Notes: a model not told the origin generated them from the sequence alone. A stretch of DNA of 64,000 bases from Capsicum annuum (GCF_002878395.1 NC_061121.1:11629416-11693415); one strand, 5' to 3'; shown: positions 44,944-56,584, numbered from the stretch's first letter. Translations and numbers: made by a program.

Positions 44944-45960
44944 GTTGTTCCTTGCAAATACCAAAAAATTCTCTTTGAGTCTAGAAGCTGCATCTCTTTG
45001 GGACTTACCATATCTGCTAATAAGACTTACAGAATGCATAATATCAGGCTTTGTGGCCGTTAAATACATCAAACCACCCACTATTTGCTTGTAAATAGTG
45101 TTGTCAGCTCTTCTCCCTCCAGGTTCTTTAGTGAGCTTCGAACCAAACTCAGAGAGACTGCTGGTAGAGTTGCAACTCTTTATCTGAAACTTGTCCAAAA
45201 TCACTTGAGCATACTTATTTTGTCTGATAAATATACCATCAGTAGATTGAACAACTTCAATGCCAAGAAAATAATGCATCGTTCCAATATCAGTTATATC
45301 AAATTCTACCATCATGGACTTCTTAAAACTTTCAATCATGGAGATATCATTTTCAGTGTAAATTAAAGCATCCACATATAAATAAATAATGAGCATTTTT
45401 CTTTTATCATTAATCTTTGTAGCAAGTGTGTGCTTATATGGACATTTCTTAAATCCCTCCTTAGAAAAATAAGCATTTATACGACTATACCAAGCTCGTG
45501 GAGCTTGTTTTAGTCCCTACAATGGCTTCTTTAATTTACATGCCTTATGTTCTTCTCCAACCTTAACATAACCAGGAGGTTGATCAATAAATATCTGTTC
45601 ATCCAAGTCCTAATTTAAGAAGGCCGATTTGACGTCTATTTGAAAAATAGGCCATGAGTGTTAAGCAACCAAAGCTATCACTAATCTAATAGTGTCAAGT
45701 CATGCCACAAGAGCAAAAACTTCTCTGTAGTCCACACTGAACTCTTTCTTATAGCCTTTAGCTACTAAGAATTCTTTGTGCCACTCAACTTCACCTTTCT
45801 TGTTCATCTTTTCCTTGTATATCCATTTGACACCTATTATCTTATGCCCTTTTGGAAGATCTGTCAACTCCCAAGTGTTATTCCTAGCAATTACGGCAAT
45901 TTCTTCATCCATTATCTTTCACCATTTTGCATCTTTAATAGTTTTTTCAAAACTAGTAGG
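44944..45960 (-). pseudogene. C2 reverse transcriptase (right of the nested insertion)
   Basis: The piece 45700-45912 has NNTWELTDLPKGHKIIGVKW, IYKEKMNKKGEVEWHKEFLV and FSVDYREVFALV, the copia RT start. The middle lies in 45400-45690 with stops (YIDQPPGYV-like block near 45580). The piece 44941-45396 begins LIIYLYVDALIYTEND. The catalytic YVDD is YVDA here (codon 45369-45367), which would abolish polymerase activity. It goes on with MHYFLGIEVVQSTDGIFIRQ, and the frame ends at G3. Confidence 0.92.
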
Positions 45961-47480
45961 ATCACAATCTAAAAATAGGGCAAAATGAATGAGTAGATCT
46001 TTCAGTTGATTAATTCCAGTTACCTCAAAATCAGTCATCCATATGGGCCTTTTTTTATCATTGAAGTTGTTCTTCTTCTAGTGTAGGAGCTGAAATTGGT
46101 GATTGAACTGAATCCAAATTTGCCGATTGTTCTGTCTCCTCCAATTGTAATATTTCCTCTTCAAAAGCTACTGGAACAAGATACTGAACTCCTTTGTCTT
46201 TCCATGTCCAGGTAGCATCTTTATCAAAAATTACATTACGGCTAATGACAATTTTCTAGGTGTTAGGATTATATAACTTATAAGCCTTAGATTAATTACT
46301 AACACTAAGAAAAATGCATTTTCTCCTTTATCATCTATCTTGATCCTTTTCTGATCTGGAACATGAGTCATATTTTGAACATAGATTCTGAAATGATCCA
46401 CACTTGGTTTTCTCTGGCTCCATGCTTCCCCCTGAGTCATATTTTGAACATAGAAAGTTGGACTTCTATTTAAAATATGAATACTCCAGTCAACAACTTT
46501 TGGTCAAATATTTTTTGAGACACCGTTCCCTATCAAAATATTGTGCACCATATTGAGGATTGTGTGATTATTCCACTCACAAACACCATTTGCTAAGGTG
46601 TGTAAGCTGCAGTAAGTTGCCTCTTGATTCCATTTTCCTCACAGAACTTTGTAAATTCTTTAGAATTGAACTCCCCTCCACGATCGGTACGAAGAATTTT
46701 CAATGGACTACCAGCTTCTTTCTCAACAAGTACTTTAAAATGCTTAAAAACGTCAAGTGCTTCAGACTTTTCATGTAAAATTTACACCCATGTTTTTCGA
46801 CAGAAGTCATTAATAAAGGTTATGAAGTGCCTTTTACCACAATTGGAATTGCGATTAATTGGTCCACAGAGATCTGAGTGCACTAATTCTAGCAATGTCT
46901 TTGCTCTCCAAGATTTGCCTTATGAAAATTGACTATGAGGTTATTTGCTAACAACACAACTTTCACAAGTTCCTGAAGAAGATGCAATTTAAGGAAGACC
47001 GTTCACCATGTTCTTTTGATGTAGCATTCTCAGTCCATCAAAATTAAGGTGCCTATAGCAAAGATGCCACAACCATGCCTCATCTTTTAATTTGACAGAA
47101 AAACATGTATGGCAAACATTGCAGAGCTAGAGAGGGAACATTCTGTTTCTAGTCATTTTAAGTCATTTTAACTTGGGCAATTATCCAAGTTTGACATATA
47201 AAATTCTACAAACTCCATCTTTTATAGATATTTCATACTCTTTCTCTTGTAATTGGCCAATGCTCAGAAGATTGGTCTTCAATTCTAGAACAAAAAGAAC
47301 ATTAGCTATTGTCTGGGTGAAATCTCTATTGGTCTGAATTAGAACCTGTCTTTTTACCATGGCTGCACTTTGGAGTTGTTCCCAAACTTTATGCTATCTC
47401 CAAAAGATTCATCCAAGGCAGAAAAAAATTGACTTATCTCCACTTATATGATTGCTACATCAAGAGTCGAGGTACCATAA
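45961..47480 (-). pseudogene. C2 protease and integrase
   Basis: At 47450-47480 the protease site reads WYLDS then TGA (47462-47460) where DSG is expected, followed by CSNHISGDKS. Integrase blocks follow: zinc finger remnants near 47010-47100, then the core at 46550-46900 (EFNSKEFTKFCEENGIKRQL, YTPQQNGV), where glutamate of NGVxE-type sequence is still readable. The C-terminal part 46231-46440 has VDHFRIYVQNMTHVPDQKRI, IDDKGEN. Long plus-strand frames here are shadows of this gene. Confidence 0.8.
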
Positions 47481-48445
47481 ATTCTTATTTGTTTCCTCCT
47501 TCACGTGGAAAATCATCAACAAAGATATCTCTTCTTTCTCTTATTCTGTAAAATTAGATTCCTCTCCACACACCTCAGACAAATTTTTTTGGCATTCTGG
47601 TTTATAATGACCGAACTTGTGGCATTTATAACATTCAATTTTCTGATGACTTTGAGTTGTAGCCACCTCGTCCCTTTTATCTGCCTTGATTATCATGGTA
47701 GCGACACTACTGATGAATTACACTATTTCCTCAGCCTCTACCTCTGGATCTGCCTCTACCATTACCTCTGTATACCCTTTTCCTCCGAAACGATCATCTG
47801 GTGAGGCATTCAATGCCACCTCCCTTTTTTTTCTTGTTGAGTCAATTTTTTTCTCGTGGATCAACAAAGATCTTTGTAATTCATTAATTGAAATCGTATC
47901 AATATCATGAGACTCTTCAATAACACAAACAACAAAGTTAAATTTTGGTGTCATTGATCGAAAGATCTTTTCAACAATTATAACTTCAGTTGACTTAGCA
48001 CTGTGGATCCGCATTTTGTTGATGTCTTTCATTACCCATGAAAAATAGTCAATTACTAACTCTCCATGTTTCATTCAAAGATTTTCAAACTCCGAACGAA
48101 GTGCTTAAAGCTGCTGCCTCTTTGCCCTTGTTGATTCTTGATATTTCTTCTTCATGGAGTCCCAAATCTACTTAGAGGTGTCTGTAGAAAGAATAGTTTT
48201 CAAGATTGATAAATCAATTTCTTGGAAAAGATAATTCTTCTCCTTGAGGTCCTTCGATTTTGCTTCCTGTGCTTCTGCTCTTTGTTTATCTGACACTGTT
48301 CTGCCTTCTGCTAGTTCCGGTATGTCATCTACAACCATTTGCCAGTACTCCTTTGATCTTTGAAAATTCTTCATCAACATGATCCAATGGTCATAGTGAC
48401 CATTAAAGCGAGGAATGAATGCTGCACAAAGTTTTCTGAAGCCAT
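47481..48445 (-). pseudogene. C2 gag
   Basis: The ATG 48445-48443 (MASENFVQ) starts the family's Gag. A frame break a few codons later leads to FIPRFNGHYDHWIMLMKNF, the copia Gag start. The piece 48168-48380 then reads KNFQRSKEYWQMVVDDIPEL and 47718-48074 holds MKHGELVIDYFSWVMKDINK, RSMTPKFNFVVCVIEESHDI (UBN2 type). A complete CCHC knuckle, CYKCHKFGHYKPEC, is at about 47595-47636. It is split into at least three frames. Confidence 0.9.
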
Positions 48446-48493
48446 AGGTTCACGTTGTTGCTACAATATTTCTTAAGTATTTCTCTCACAAAA

Positions 48494-48508
48494 CTGACAC
48501 TGATACCA
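48494..48508 (-). other. C2 primer binding site
   Basis: Minus strand TGGTATCAGTGTCAG beside the 5' LTR. The first nine to ten bases match the tRNA-iMet complement. Confidence 0.8.
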
Positions 48509-48509
48509 C

Positions 48510-48783
48510 TGATGAAAAAGACTAAAATTTAGGAGAGAAAATAATATTGGGACTCTATTCAATGGCTAAGATTCTCATTACTTCTGAAGTACAACAATTA
48601 ATCTCTTTAAATAGAGCTTTACTAACGGTAAAATTAAGTTAACAATCCACTAACTCCTACTATTACTCAAATACTAACTGACTTAAAAGATTCGGTTATT
48701 TTTATTCAACCAACTACGAACTTGCTAAAGACTTTGTCAACTAAAATACTAACAACTACAAAAAAGAAAAACAATAACCAACA
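48510..48783 (-). repeat. C2 5' LTR (right copy)
   Basis: 274 bp, TGATGAAAAAGACTAAAATT to AATAACCAACA, then the TSD GATAT. Confidence 0.93.
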
Positions 48784-48788
48784 GATAT

Positions 48789-49121
48789 AGCTAGTGTAGA
48801 ATTATATAGCTTTCAAGCTAGTAGAAGAAGAAAAGATATACTATGAAAAATACAAGTTCAAAAGTATCTTTTTAGAAATTGAAATCATTAGCATGCCCAA
48901 ACAGAAACCAAACTTTAGTCACGTCAATTGAACCCAAAATCAAGTATCAGATTGAAAGAAAAACAATGAACTGAAATCAATCAACATACACACCAAAGAA
49001 AAATCTATTTGGGGACAATTTCAGACGTTAACTTTTTGCAGTAATCTCAAATCAACTACTTCAATATCGATTTCCAAAGCAAGTAACTGCATTCATTGAC
49101 AAATATACTAATAATGGATAA
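48789..49121 (-). repeat. Downstream flank of SOT1, duplicated at SOT2
   Basis: From about 48870 it aligns with 51800-52056 (landmarks AAAACAGAACA-like words, ACAATGAACTGAAAT, TATTTGGGGACAATTTCA). The duplication that made the two SOT copies therefore included the 3' flank. Confidence 0.7.
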
Positions 49122-50116
49122 TCAATCGTACAAAAATCTTATACCAGATCCTTGAATTTTTTGTTGATAATATGATCGAGTTTCTCATTCATCTCTATGG
49201 TAAAATAATTCTTCCAATCTCCAACTTCCCCACGGAGAAAGTATGCTTTATTTTCTTCTCCAGTTGACGATTTCCCATTTGTATTCACCTCCAAATTGCT
49301 CAAATTCTCAAAGGTTCACTTTTTTAATATTTCATCCACTACTCGACAATTTTCTTCCACTACGGAAAACGGACATTCCAAGAATTTAGCCAAACTTTTA
49401 AGATGAAGTTTGAGTTGTGCTTTAATTTCTTCATACATCAAGAAAAGCACTTTGTCAGGCTTTTGTACGCTTTGTTTCCAGTAATCTAACACGTGATTCT
49501 AGAATGGACCACAAAGGGTCACCCCTTTACTAAAAAGATCAAACTTTTCTTCAATGGAATTGGTATCATTATGATGAAGTCTTAATTTGTTTGCAAAATG
49601 CCACATAGAAATAAAAGTATCCTTAGGATCCCTACACAAGTTAACAAGTTTAGTTTTTGAATCATGGACAGATTTTGGCAACCAAGCGTAGGGCAAATGA
49701 GTTGACAAGAGTCTAGGTGAAGAATTAGGGACATCACCATCAACATAGAGTTTGAATTCCAAGAATGGAGCAAGATCATGAGGGCTCTTGACAAGTAAAG
49801 GGTGATTTTGTTCAAAAATAGGATGTTTCTTTCGATTTATTAGAGCAAATAAAAGTAATTTTAACCAAGTAGTTCCTGATTTAGGATTTGTAACAAGGAT
49901 GATATGACTATTATGAGCTTGAAGTTGTGGTTGACATGCAATGACACCTTGGATTATTCTTGCAGATGCCCATAAACCTTGATAGTTGTACATATGTGAT
50001 CCAATCCATCCTTTTTCTTTGGGCAGAGTAGATAGTAATTTCTTACACTCTTCACTTATACCATCCTCTTGTAAATATTTGGGAGAAAGTGGTAGTGAAG
50101 TTTGAGATGTTTCCAT
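49122..50116 (-). pseudogene. SOT1: cytosolic sulfotransferase pseudogene
   Basis: Plant SOTs move sulfate from PAPS onto small hydroxylated molecules such as flavonols, brassinosteroids or desulfo-glucosinolates; the substrate cannot be read here. Start ATG 50116 (METSQTSLPLSPKYL). Residues 78-84 PKSGTTW bind the PAPS 5'-phosphosulfate, STHLPY (138-143) has the catalytic histidine 140, and CRDPKDTFISMWHF (161-174) is the 3'-phosphate region. The frame ends after 205 codons at TAG 49501-49499, where the family has tryptophan. The rest is readable, with a second stop (TGA 49318-49316), the RGEVGDWKNYFT motif, and a one-base deletion near 49165. A single exon, near full family length. Confidence 0.92.
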
Positions 50117-50689
50117 GGTTTTGAGAATTGTGTATTTTCTTCTAGTTTGTATGGTGAAGGTTTACTCATTAGGGTATAGAGAGAGAGATGGGACTTACTT
50201 TACACTGGTTAGTGTTTATTACGAGAGTCTAACACACTGAAGTTCCTAATTGTTTTTAATTATCTCGTAAACTATTAAAAAAAAACATAGACCAAATATT
50301 CTATCAAGTTAAACTGACTAAATATTCTTTTTCAATACAACATGGATGTATGTCAATAATAGCAATAATATGTGTAGATAGTAGATACGTGATTTTTCAT
50401 CTGTTCTAAATATTTCATAATAGTGTAACGATCTTAAATGTTTTCTTGTTTCGACATAATCTTGTCATTTTTAAGTTTTATATTATTTTTGATAAGTTCT
50501 TATGTGAAAATTAAAAAATATCAAAAAGAATCGTATTGTTGGATATTATTTTAATTTTGTTAAAAGCGAAAAAATTATAAAAAAAAAAATCAGTTTATTT
50601 AATCTTTGTTTATAAGGAAAATACAAATATAGTAATTAGTTAAATAGTGTCACTTGGCAAGTTTTCATTCGTTCAAATAATACAAATGT
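50117..50689. promoter_or_regulatory. Upstream region of SOT1
   Basis: The first 100 bp (TCTAGTTTGTATGGTGAAGG, TAGAGAGAGAGATGGGACT) align with the SOT2 upstream region on both sides of the LINE at 53110. It is presumably the old promoter. No clear TATA box can be assigned on the minus strand. The rest is AT-rich. Confidence 0.45.
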
Positions 50690-50881
50690 TGTGATGGATG
50701 TGTGGACATATTAGGAAACATAGGGTGAGGAATGAGATTATTCGGAAGAAGGTGGGAGTTGCTTCGATGGAGGATAAGATGCGAGAAGTGAGATTATCTT
50801 GGTTTGGGCACGTGATGAGGAGGGGCTCGGATGCTCCGGTGCGGAGGTGTGAAACACTAGCTATGGATGATTTTAAGAGGG

Positions 50882-50886
<5 letters not shown>
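50690..50886 (+). mobile_element. RTE-type LINE fragment, both ends truncated
   Basis: The frame 50698-50946 reads [40 protein letters not shown] and [12 protein letters not shown], the C-terminus of the RTE LINE reverse-transcriptase protein. It matches 53122-53290 and then ends abruptly at a (GT)n(AT)n run (50886-50914), lacking the 3' tail that 53110-53737 retains. Confidence 0.82.
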
Positions 50887-50912
<26 letters not shown>

Positions 50913-52056
50913 CCTAAAATCATATCCTAAAATTTTCAGTACTTAAATTATTATTGTGTATCGCTATAATTCTTAAAGGTAGTTTCCGTCAACAATTTGG
51001 TAATTAACTCTCACACCTTCATGGTTTCTCACACTTTCATAACCTTTTTTTTTATTATTTTCTCCATTAGCTCAATAGTTAATTTCATATTCATAATATT
51101 ATTTGATATTTCACAATATATTTTTCAAAATACATGATTTTTAAAAGATTAGACATATTTTTCAAAATACATGATTTTTAAAAGATTAGACATACATCTA
51201 TTGATATTTGAGAAGAGTGATTTGATGTGTGTACGATGTGTACGGCTTATGATGATGTATTTTATTGGTAGATCTCTTCTTTTTTCTTCCCCCTAGAATA
51301 GTAAACTAAAAATATCACGACAAAAACAATATTAATTGAACTATTTCTAGGCTAAGAAAAGTTAACAACTTAGATTATGGAAAAAATCAAAAATAATTAA
51401 CTAAAAGACTAGATTAAAAGAAAAATACATTTTTTTGTAACTTCTTTTTCTTTGGAAATGAAATAAAATTGTATGCTAAAATGTTCTCTTGTTATAATTA
51501 TATTATAGTTGTGTGTCTTCAAAATTTATAGAGGTAATTAACTCTCAAACCTCCATAACCTTCTCTTTAATCGATATTTGATGTTGCTCAATGCCTCGTT
51601 TTATCTGTTAAATATAAATGTGCTTGTACAAAAAAAGAATGTTCTATGTTGATCTTTACATTTTTTTTTCTACTTTATTGTTTTATATTGTTGTTTTTAG
51701 ATTTCATTCACTTTATAACAACTCTTTTTTTTTTGGGTATTTTGTCAATTTTAACCAAAAAAACTTCCTAAAATTGTATAAAATTAAAAGTATCAAGATT
51801 AATTCTTAATTGAAATCATTTGCAAGCTCAAAACAGAACAAAACTTTAATCATGTCAATTGCACCCCAAATTCAAGTTTCACATTGAAAGAAAAGCAATG
51901 AACTGAAATTAAATAAACATACATACCAAAGAAAAAATTATTTGGGGACAATTTCATATGTTAACTCGTTACAGTAATCGAAAATACAACTACTTCAACA
52001 TTGACTTTCAAAACAAATAATCGCATTCAATTGGCATATAGCATATTAATGCCTAA
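50887..52056 (+). repeat. Block R copies between SOT1 and SOT2
   Basis: 50940-51060 matches 25005-25080 (ATAATTCTTA..., GGTAATTAACTCT). 51230-51800 matches 24740-25350. 51800-52056 matches the SOT1 downstream flank. No gene. It includes a 2 x 37-bp tandem duplication at 51118-51192. Confidence 0.65.
51118..51192 (+). repeat. Tandem duplication, 2 x 37 bp
   Basis: ATATTTTTCAAAATACATGA with TTTTTAAAAGATTAGAC is repeated exactly, back to back. Confidence 0.9.
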
Positions 52057-53059
52057 TCAAATGTACAAAAACCTCAATCCAGATCCTTCTAACTTTTGTT
52101 CAATAATATGGTTGAGTTTCTCACTCATCTCTTTAGTAAAATAAATCGTCCAATCTCCAACTTTCCCTTTACGAAAGAACACTTTATATTCCATTTCACT
52201 GGATGACGATTTTCCATTTTTATTCACCTCCAAATTTCTCAAATTTTCAAAGCTGCACATTCTTAATATTTGATCCACCACTTCATGATTTTCTTCCTCT
52301 ATAGAAAATGGACATTCCAAGAATTTAGCCAAGCGTTTAAGATGAAATTTGGTTGCACTTTAATTTCTTCATACATCAAGAAAAATACTTTATTAGGTTT
52401 TTCTATGCTTTGTTTCCAATAATCCAATACGTGATTCCAAAATGGACCAAAAGGTATCACCCCTTTACAAAAAAAAAATCAAACATTTCTTCAATGGAAT
52501 TAGTATCTTTATGATGATGACTTAAATTGTTTGCAAAATGCAACATAGAAATAAAAGTGTCCCTTGGATTTCTACATAAATAAACAAGTTTGTTTCTTGA
52601 ATCTTGAACAGACTTTGGTAATGATGTATAGGGCAAATGAGTTGACAAGAGTCTAGGCGAAGTGAAGAATGAAAAATTAGGGTTATGACCAAGTTCATAT
52701 TCCAAGAATGGAACAAGTTCATGAGGGTTCTTGACAAGTAAAGGGTGATTTTGTTCAAAAATAGGATATTTTTTTCGTTTTATTAGAGCAAATAAAAGTG
52801 ATTTTAACTAAGTGGTTCCTGATTTACGATTTGTAACAAGGATAATATCACTATCACGAGCTTGAAATTGTTGTTGACATGCAATCATCCCTTGGATTAC
52901 TATTGGTATCATCCAAACACCTTGGTAATTGTATATATATGATCCACTCCATCCTTTTTGTTTGGGTAGGATGGATATCAAGTTTTTACACTCTTCACTT
53001 ATACCATCCTCTCGTAAATATTTGGGAAGAAGTGGTGGAAAAGTTTCAGATGTTATCAT
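52057..53059 (-). pseudogene. SOT2: cytosolic sulfotransferase pseudogene
   Basis: Tandem paralogue of SOT1. Start ATG 53059 (MITSETFPPLLPKYLRED). The PAPS motif reads NRKSGTT followed by TAG, so the proline has become arginine and the tryptophan a stop. Readable pieces follow: 52457-52705 (STHLPYTSLPKSV with the catalytic histidine, CRNPRDTFISMLHFAN) and 52057-52332 ([35 protein letters not shown], normal C-terminus). Frame breaks lie at a T/A homopolymer near 52470 and at a one-base deletion near 52350. The 5' extension of the frame to 53329 is LINE sequence, not SOT. Confidence 0.93.
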
Positions 53060-53109
53060 GATTTTGAGTATTGAGTATTTTGTTCTAGTTTGTGATGAAT
53101 GTTTTATCA

Positions 53110-53737
53110 GATGTTGCGTTGGATGTGTGGGCTTAATAGGGGTGATAGAGTTCGAAATGAGACTATTCGGGAAAAGGTTGGAGTGGCTTCGGTGGAGGAC
53201 AAGATGTGGGAAGTCCGATTGAGATGGTTCGGACATGTGATGAGGAGGGGCACGGATGCCCCAGTTCGTAGGTGTGAGAAGCTTGATTTGGGTGGTTTCA
53301 GGCGGGGTAGTGGTAGGCCGAAGAAACACTGGAGAGAGGTGATCAGGCGGGACATGGAGCAGTTACAGCTCACTGAGGACATGACCCTAGATAGGAAGAT
53401 CTGGAGGGCGCGGATTAGGATAGAAGACCAGTGCCAGTTTGAGTCGTTGGGGTAGGACATTACTTGGTAGATGTATTATTCTTGCTAGGACACTTTGTTG
53501 TATGCTTTATTACGAATGTGTTTATTATTCTTTGTTTATTATCCCTAGTTGGTGGCATATTTTTGTCTTGACATCTTGTTCCATGCTTTATTAAGTATTT
53601 GTCTATTATTCCTTGTCTTGAGCCGGGGGTCTATCGGAAACAACCTTTCTACTTCTCTTGAAGTAGTGGTATGGACTGTGTACATCTTACCCCCCAGACC
53701 CCACTATGTGGGAATACACTGGATTTGTTGTTGTTGT
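53110..53737 (+). mobile_element. 5'-truncated RTE-type LINE with target duplication
   Basis: Flanked by the 10-bp direct repeat TGTTTTATCA (53100-53109 and 53738-53747). The frame to 53455 encodes the LINE protein end: [60 protein letters not shown] and [13 protein letters not shown]. The 3' end has the family signature GTAGTGGTATGGACTGTGTA, CCCCACTATGTGGGAATACA and a (TTG)n tail. 5' truncation, short TSD and tail are typical of target-primed reverse transcription. It landed 50 bp upstream of the SOT2 start, on the opposite strand. Confidence 0.92.
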
Positions 53738-53747
53738 TGTTTTATCA

Positions 53748-55083
53748 TAAGGGTGTATATATAGAGACTTAGAGAGAGAAAGATGGGACTCATAAGGGTA
53801 TTATATTAACAAAGTTGTTGCGAAGCATATCAAATAGTATGTAATGTAACTTTCAAATTGTTTAACTATTTGTTCATTGGATCAACTTTGACTGCTTCAA
53901 ATAGTATGTAATGTAACTTTCAAATGGTTTAACTATTTGTTCATTGAATTAACTTTGACATATTTAACGCTTGACCACAATTGTCTCTATGCTTGTCACA
54001 TATTTGATATTATAGTATAATCTTTGCTTCCAATATTTTTTCCTATACAGTTATAATGTTATATCATATCATGTCACCTTATTACATTTTATGCAAAGTA
54101 TAATATAGCATTACAACATAGTAATTGAAATGCGAGTTTAATTTGTTTTCTCAATCTACACTTAATTAAGCATGAGTTAGTAATCTTCTCTTCAATATGT
54201 ATTACTATATTTCATATGATTGGAAGAACAATTTCTACGATGATTTTACAAATTGTGAATTTAAATATCAATTTGACTGTTAGGTATAGTCAAACTCAAA
54301 TATGAGATTCTTAATTTGTTTGGAAAAAAATTAATTAGATGTACAGAAAAAAAATGTGTTGTCAACAAATTAACATGTAGGATAACAGCAATGGTCCATG
54401 GATAGATATTTAATAGAAGTATAAACACAAAGGAGTAAATTAAAAGGAATCTGTAATACTATTGTATTGTATATAATGAAACCAAAAGGGCAATTAAAGG
54501 AAAATAGAATGAAACACAATGAAAGGAAAGATGGACAATTGGAATAGTGGGTGGAGTTAAATGAAAAAGAAAAAACATAAGATAAAGACATAAAGTTAAA
54601 AGAGTATTTCATTCAAAACTTTATTACGTGTCTCACGTAACAAACATTAATTATATAAATATGAATAACTAATATAAAACGAGGGAGTATAGTAGAGGTG
54701 TCCCTCCTTGTGGGCTTTTTCAATTGTGCTGCCCATGTACACCCCTGGATTGGGGCCAAAACTTAATTTTGCTATCACATTTATGCCTTGGTGGCTGTTG
54801 GTGTTTGGATGGGGGTAGGTGGATGGCGGGGTCGTCAAGGAGCTAATTTTCACTTTTTTTTTCCGAATGTATATCTAATTTTCGTCGAATCTTTGGAATG
54901 TATTCTCCAATGAAAGCTTTATCAGAGTTCAGAGTTTGCTTATTGATGGATATGGACGAAAAAAGTTACATTTTAATTATATTTTTTAAAATTAATTTAC
55001 AATGTGAAAAAATCTATTTATAACTAGTGCTAAAAATTGTGTGCATGTGGTGGTATATCCTGTGTGCCCACAGAAATGTCCTA
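53748..55083. other. Non-coding spacer right of the LINE
   Basis: First 60 bp are the displaced SOT2 upstream region. A 2 x 67-bp tandem duplication is at 53829-53959. A GC-richer part at 54700-54850 shows no convincing frame. From 55040 it resembles block R (GTGTGCCCACAGAAATGTCC). Confidence 0.5.
53829..53959 (+). repeat. Tandem duplication, 2 x 67 bp
   Basis: CAAATAGTATGTAATGTAAC starts at 53831 and 53898; both units end AACTTTGAC with a few differences. Confidence 0.9.
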
Positions 55084-55773
55084 GGGTCATTTGGTGTGAG
55101 GTGCAAAAGTAAATAATTTTGAGATAAAATAATTATTTCGAGATAAAATCTTTAATGCATGTTTGATTAGCAATATTTGGAATAACTTATTCCGAAATTA
55201 ATAAATAGTACCAAGATAAGTTATCCACACATTTAAACCATTATTTATTCTTGGAATAAAATTATAAAAGAACATAATTACCCCAAAACCATTTGTCTCA
55301 CATTAATAATTAATATACATATACTTTGGTTAAATCATTGTTCGCCTAATGTTCGCTTTCATTTTCACTTGGTTATTTATTTATTTTTATCATCGCCTCT
55401 ACTTTCTAAAGTATTATCTTTAAATTATCATATGATTAACTATGTTGATTTAATATCTTATAAACTTAATAACCAATTTTAGGTTGAGCAACATTAACAC
55501 ACAATTTTTTTGAGAAAATAGTTCTTTTTTTTTTTTTTAATACGATGACCAAATTACTATGCATGTACTTGATTCAATTAATTTATTGAATATATTATAA
55601 CATTACATAAAAACATATAGGTAGTGAAGACGTATTTAAAATTTCGAAAGGAGAGATGTATTATTATGAAAAGATAGATATAAGATATAAATGTGACCGA
55701 TTAGATCTTTAGGTTCTTATCATTGAACCCGTTAAACTTTTAAAAATTATAGGTTCAAAATTAATTCTTATCA

Positions 55774-55797
55774 CTATATATATATATATATATATAT
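55774..55797 (+). repeat. (TA)n microsatellite
   Basis: About twelve TA units. Confidence 0.95.
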
Positions 55798-56547
55798 TTC
55801 ATGTCAGAAATATTGAAATTGCTTGAACCCATTGATGTATATCATATCATCCACTACTACTAATTTTAATATACATATTTGATTCAATTATATAAAAGTT
55901 TACAGTGATAAAAAGAATTAGAAATTTTCGATTAAAGTATAAAATTAATTAAAATGCAATAAGTATTATCACCATTAAGAAAGGTGCCCCCAATTTAGGA
56001 AGGAAAAAAAGAGAGATTATAAGATTTAAATATCTAACTTCACTTAAAAAGAAACGTTCAATCATAATCACATTATATAATACTTTGAGCATTGATTCAC
56101 ACATTCATATTTAACTATTTTAGAATAAATATAACACTACTATATATGATTCAAAAAAAAATACGAGTTCATGTGAACTCAGTAACTCTCACCTAAATAC
56201 GCCTCTGATAAATAGCTCAGCAATATCAGTGATGCATAAGCATGCACACTAAAGTTAGACAAAAAAAATGCACATATTGTAACTTAAATTTTAACTTGGA
56301 TTCCTTGATTAAAGATTCTCCCACATACTTATTAGTGATAAAAATTCTTTATTAAGAACTTTTTTATATATATTATAAACTCAAACATGAAAATTTTAAT
56401 TAAAAAAAAAAGTGATTGATCAATTCGATCATAACTCTTTGATGATTAAAAATGCATTCTTATAAAAGGAGGAAATTAGAACTTAAGATTTAGTAGGATT
56501 TTATACCTTTACCTTGAAGTCCCAAATTCCCAATTAAACTATTCATG

Positions 56548-56584
<37 letters not shown>
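56548..56584 (+). repeat. T17-A20 homopolymer palindrome
   Basis: Seventeen T are followed directly by twenty A, a perfect hairpin-capable sequence. It could also be an assembly or sequencing weak spot. Confidence 0.9.

Larger units (their letters stand above)
34159..48783 (-). mobile_element. C2: Ty1/copia element split by nested G3
   Basis: Two 274-bp LTRs, target duplication GATAT (34154-34158 and 48784-48788), purine tract beside the left LTR and Met-type primer site beside the right LTR. On the minus strand the order is gag, protease, integrase, reverse transcriptase, RNase H, the Ty1/copia order. Without the 9.9-kb gypsy element at 35015-44938 its length would be about 4.7 kb. Coding parts hold many stops; the RT catalytic motif and protease site are mutated. 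Its left TSD starts 10 bp beyond the right TSD of H1. Confidence 0.93.

Noticed and set aside
46560..46932. Plus-strand frames over the C2 integrase
   Set aside because: Antisense shadows; the minus strand shows integrase motifs.
52808..53329. 173-codon minus-strand frame starting MFLRPTTT
   Set aside because: Its first 90 codons are antisense LINE sequence; the SOT2 start is the internal ATG at 53059.
53107..53460. 117-codon minus-strand frame opposite the LINE
   Set aside because: Antisense of the LINE protein end.
54370..54612. 80-codon hydrophobic minus-strand frame
   Set aside because: Low-complexity, T-rich translation with no paralogue or motif.
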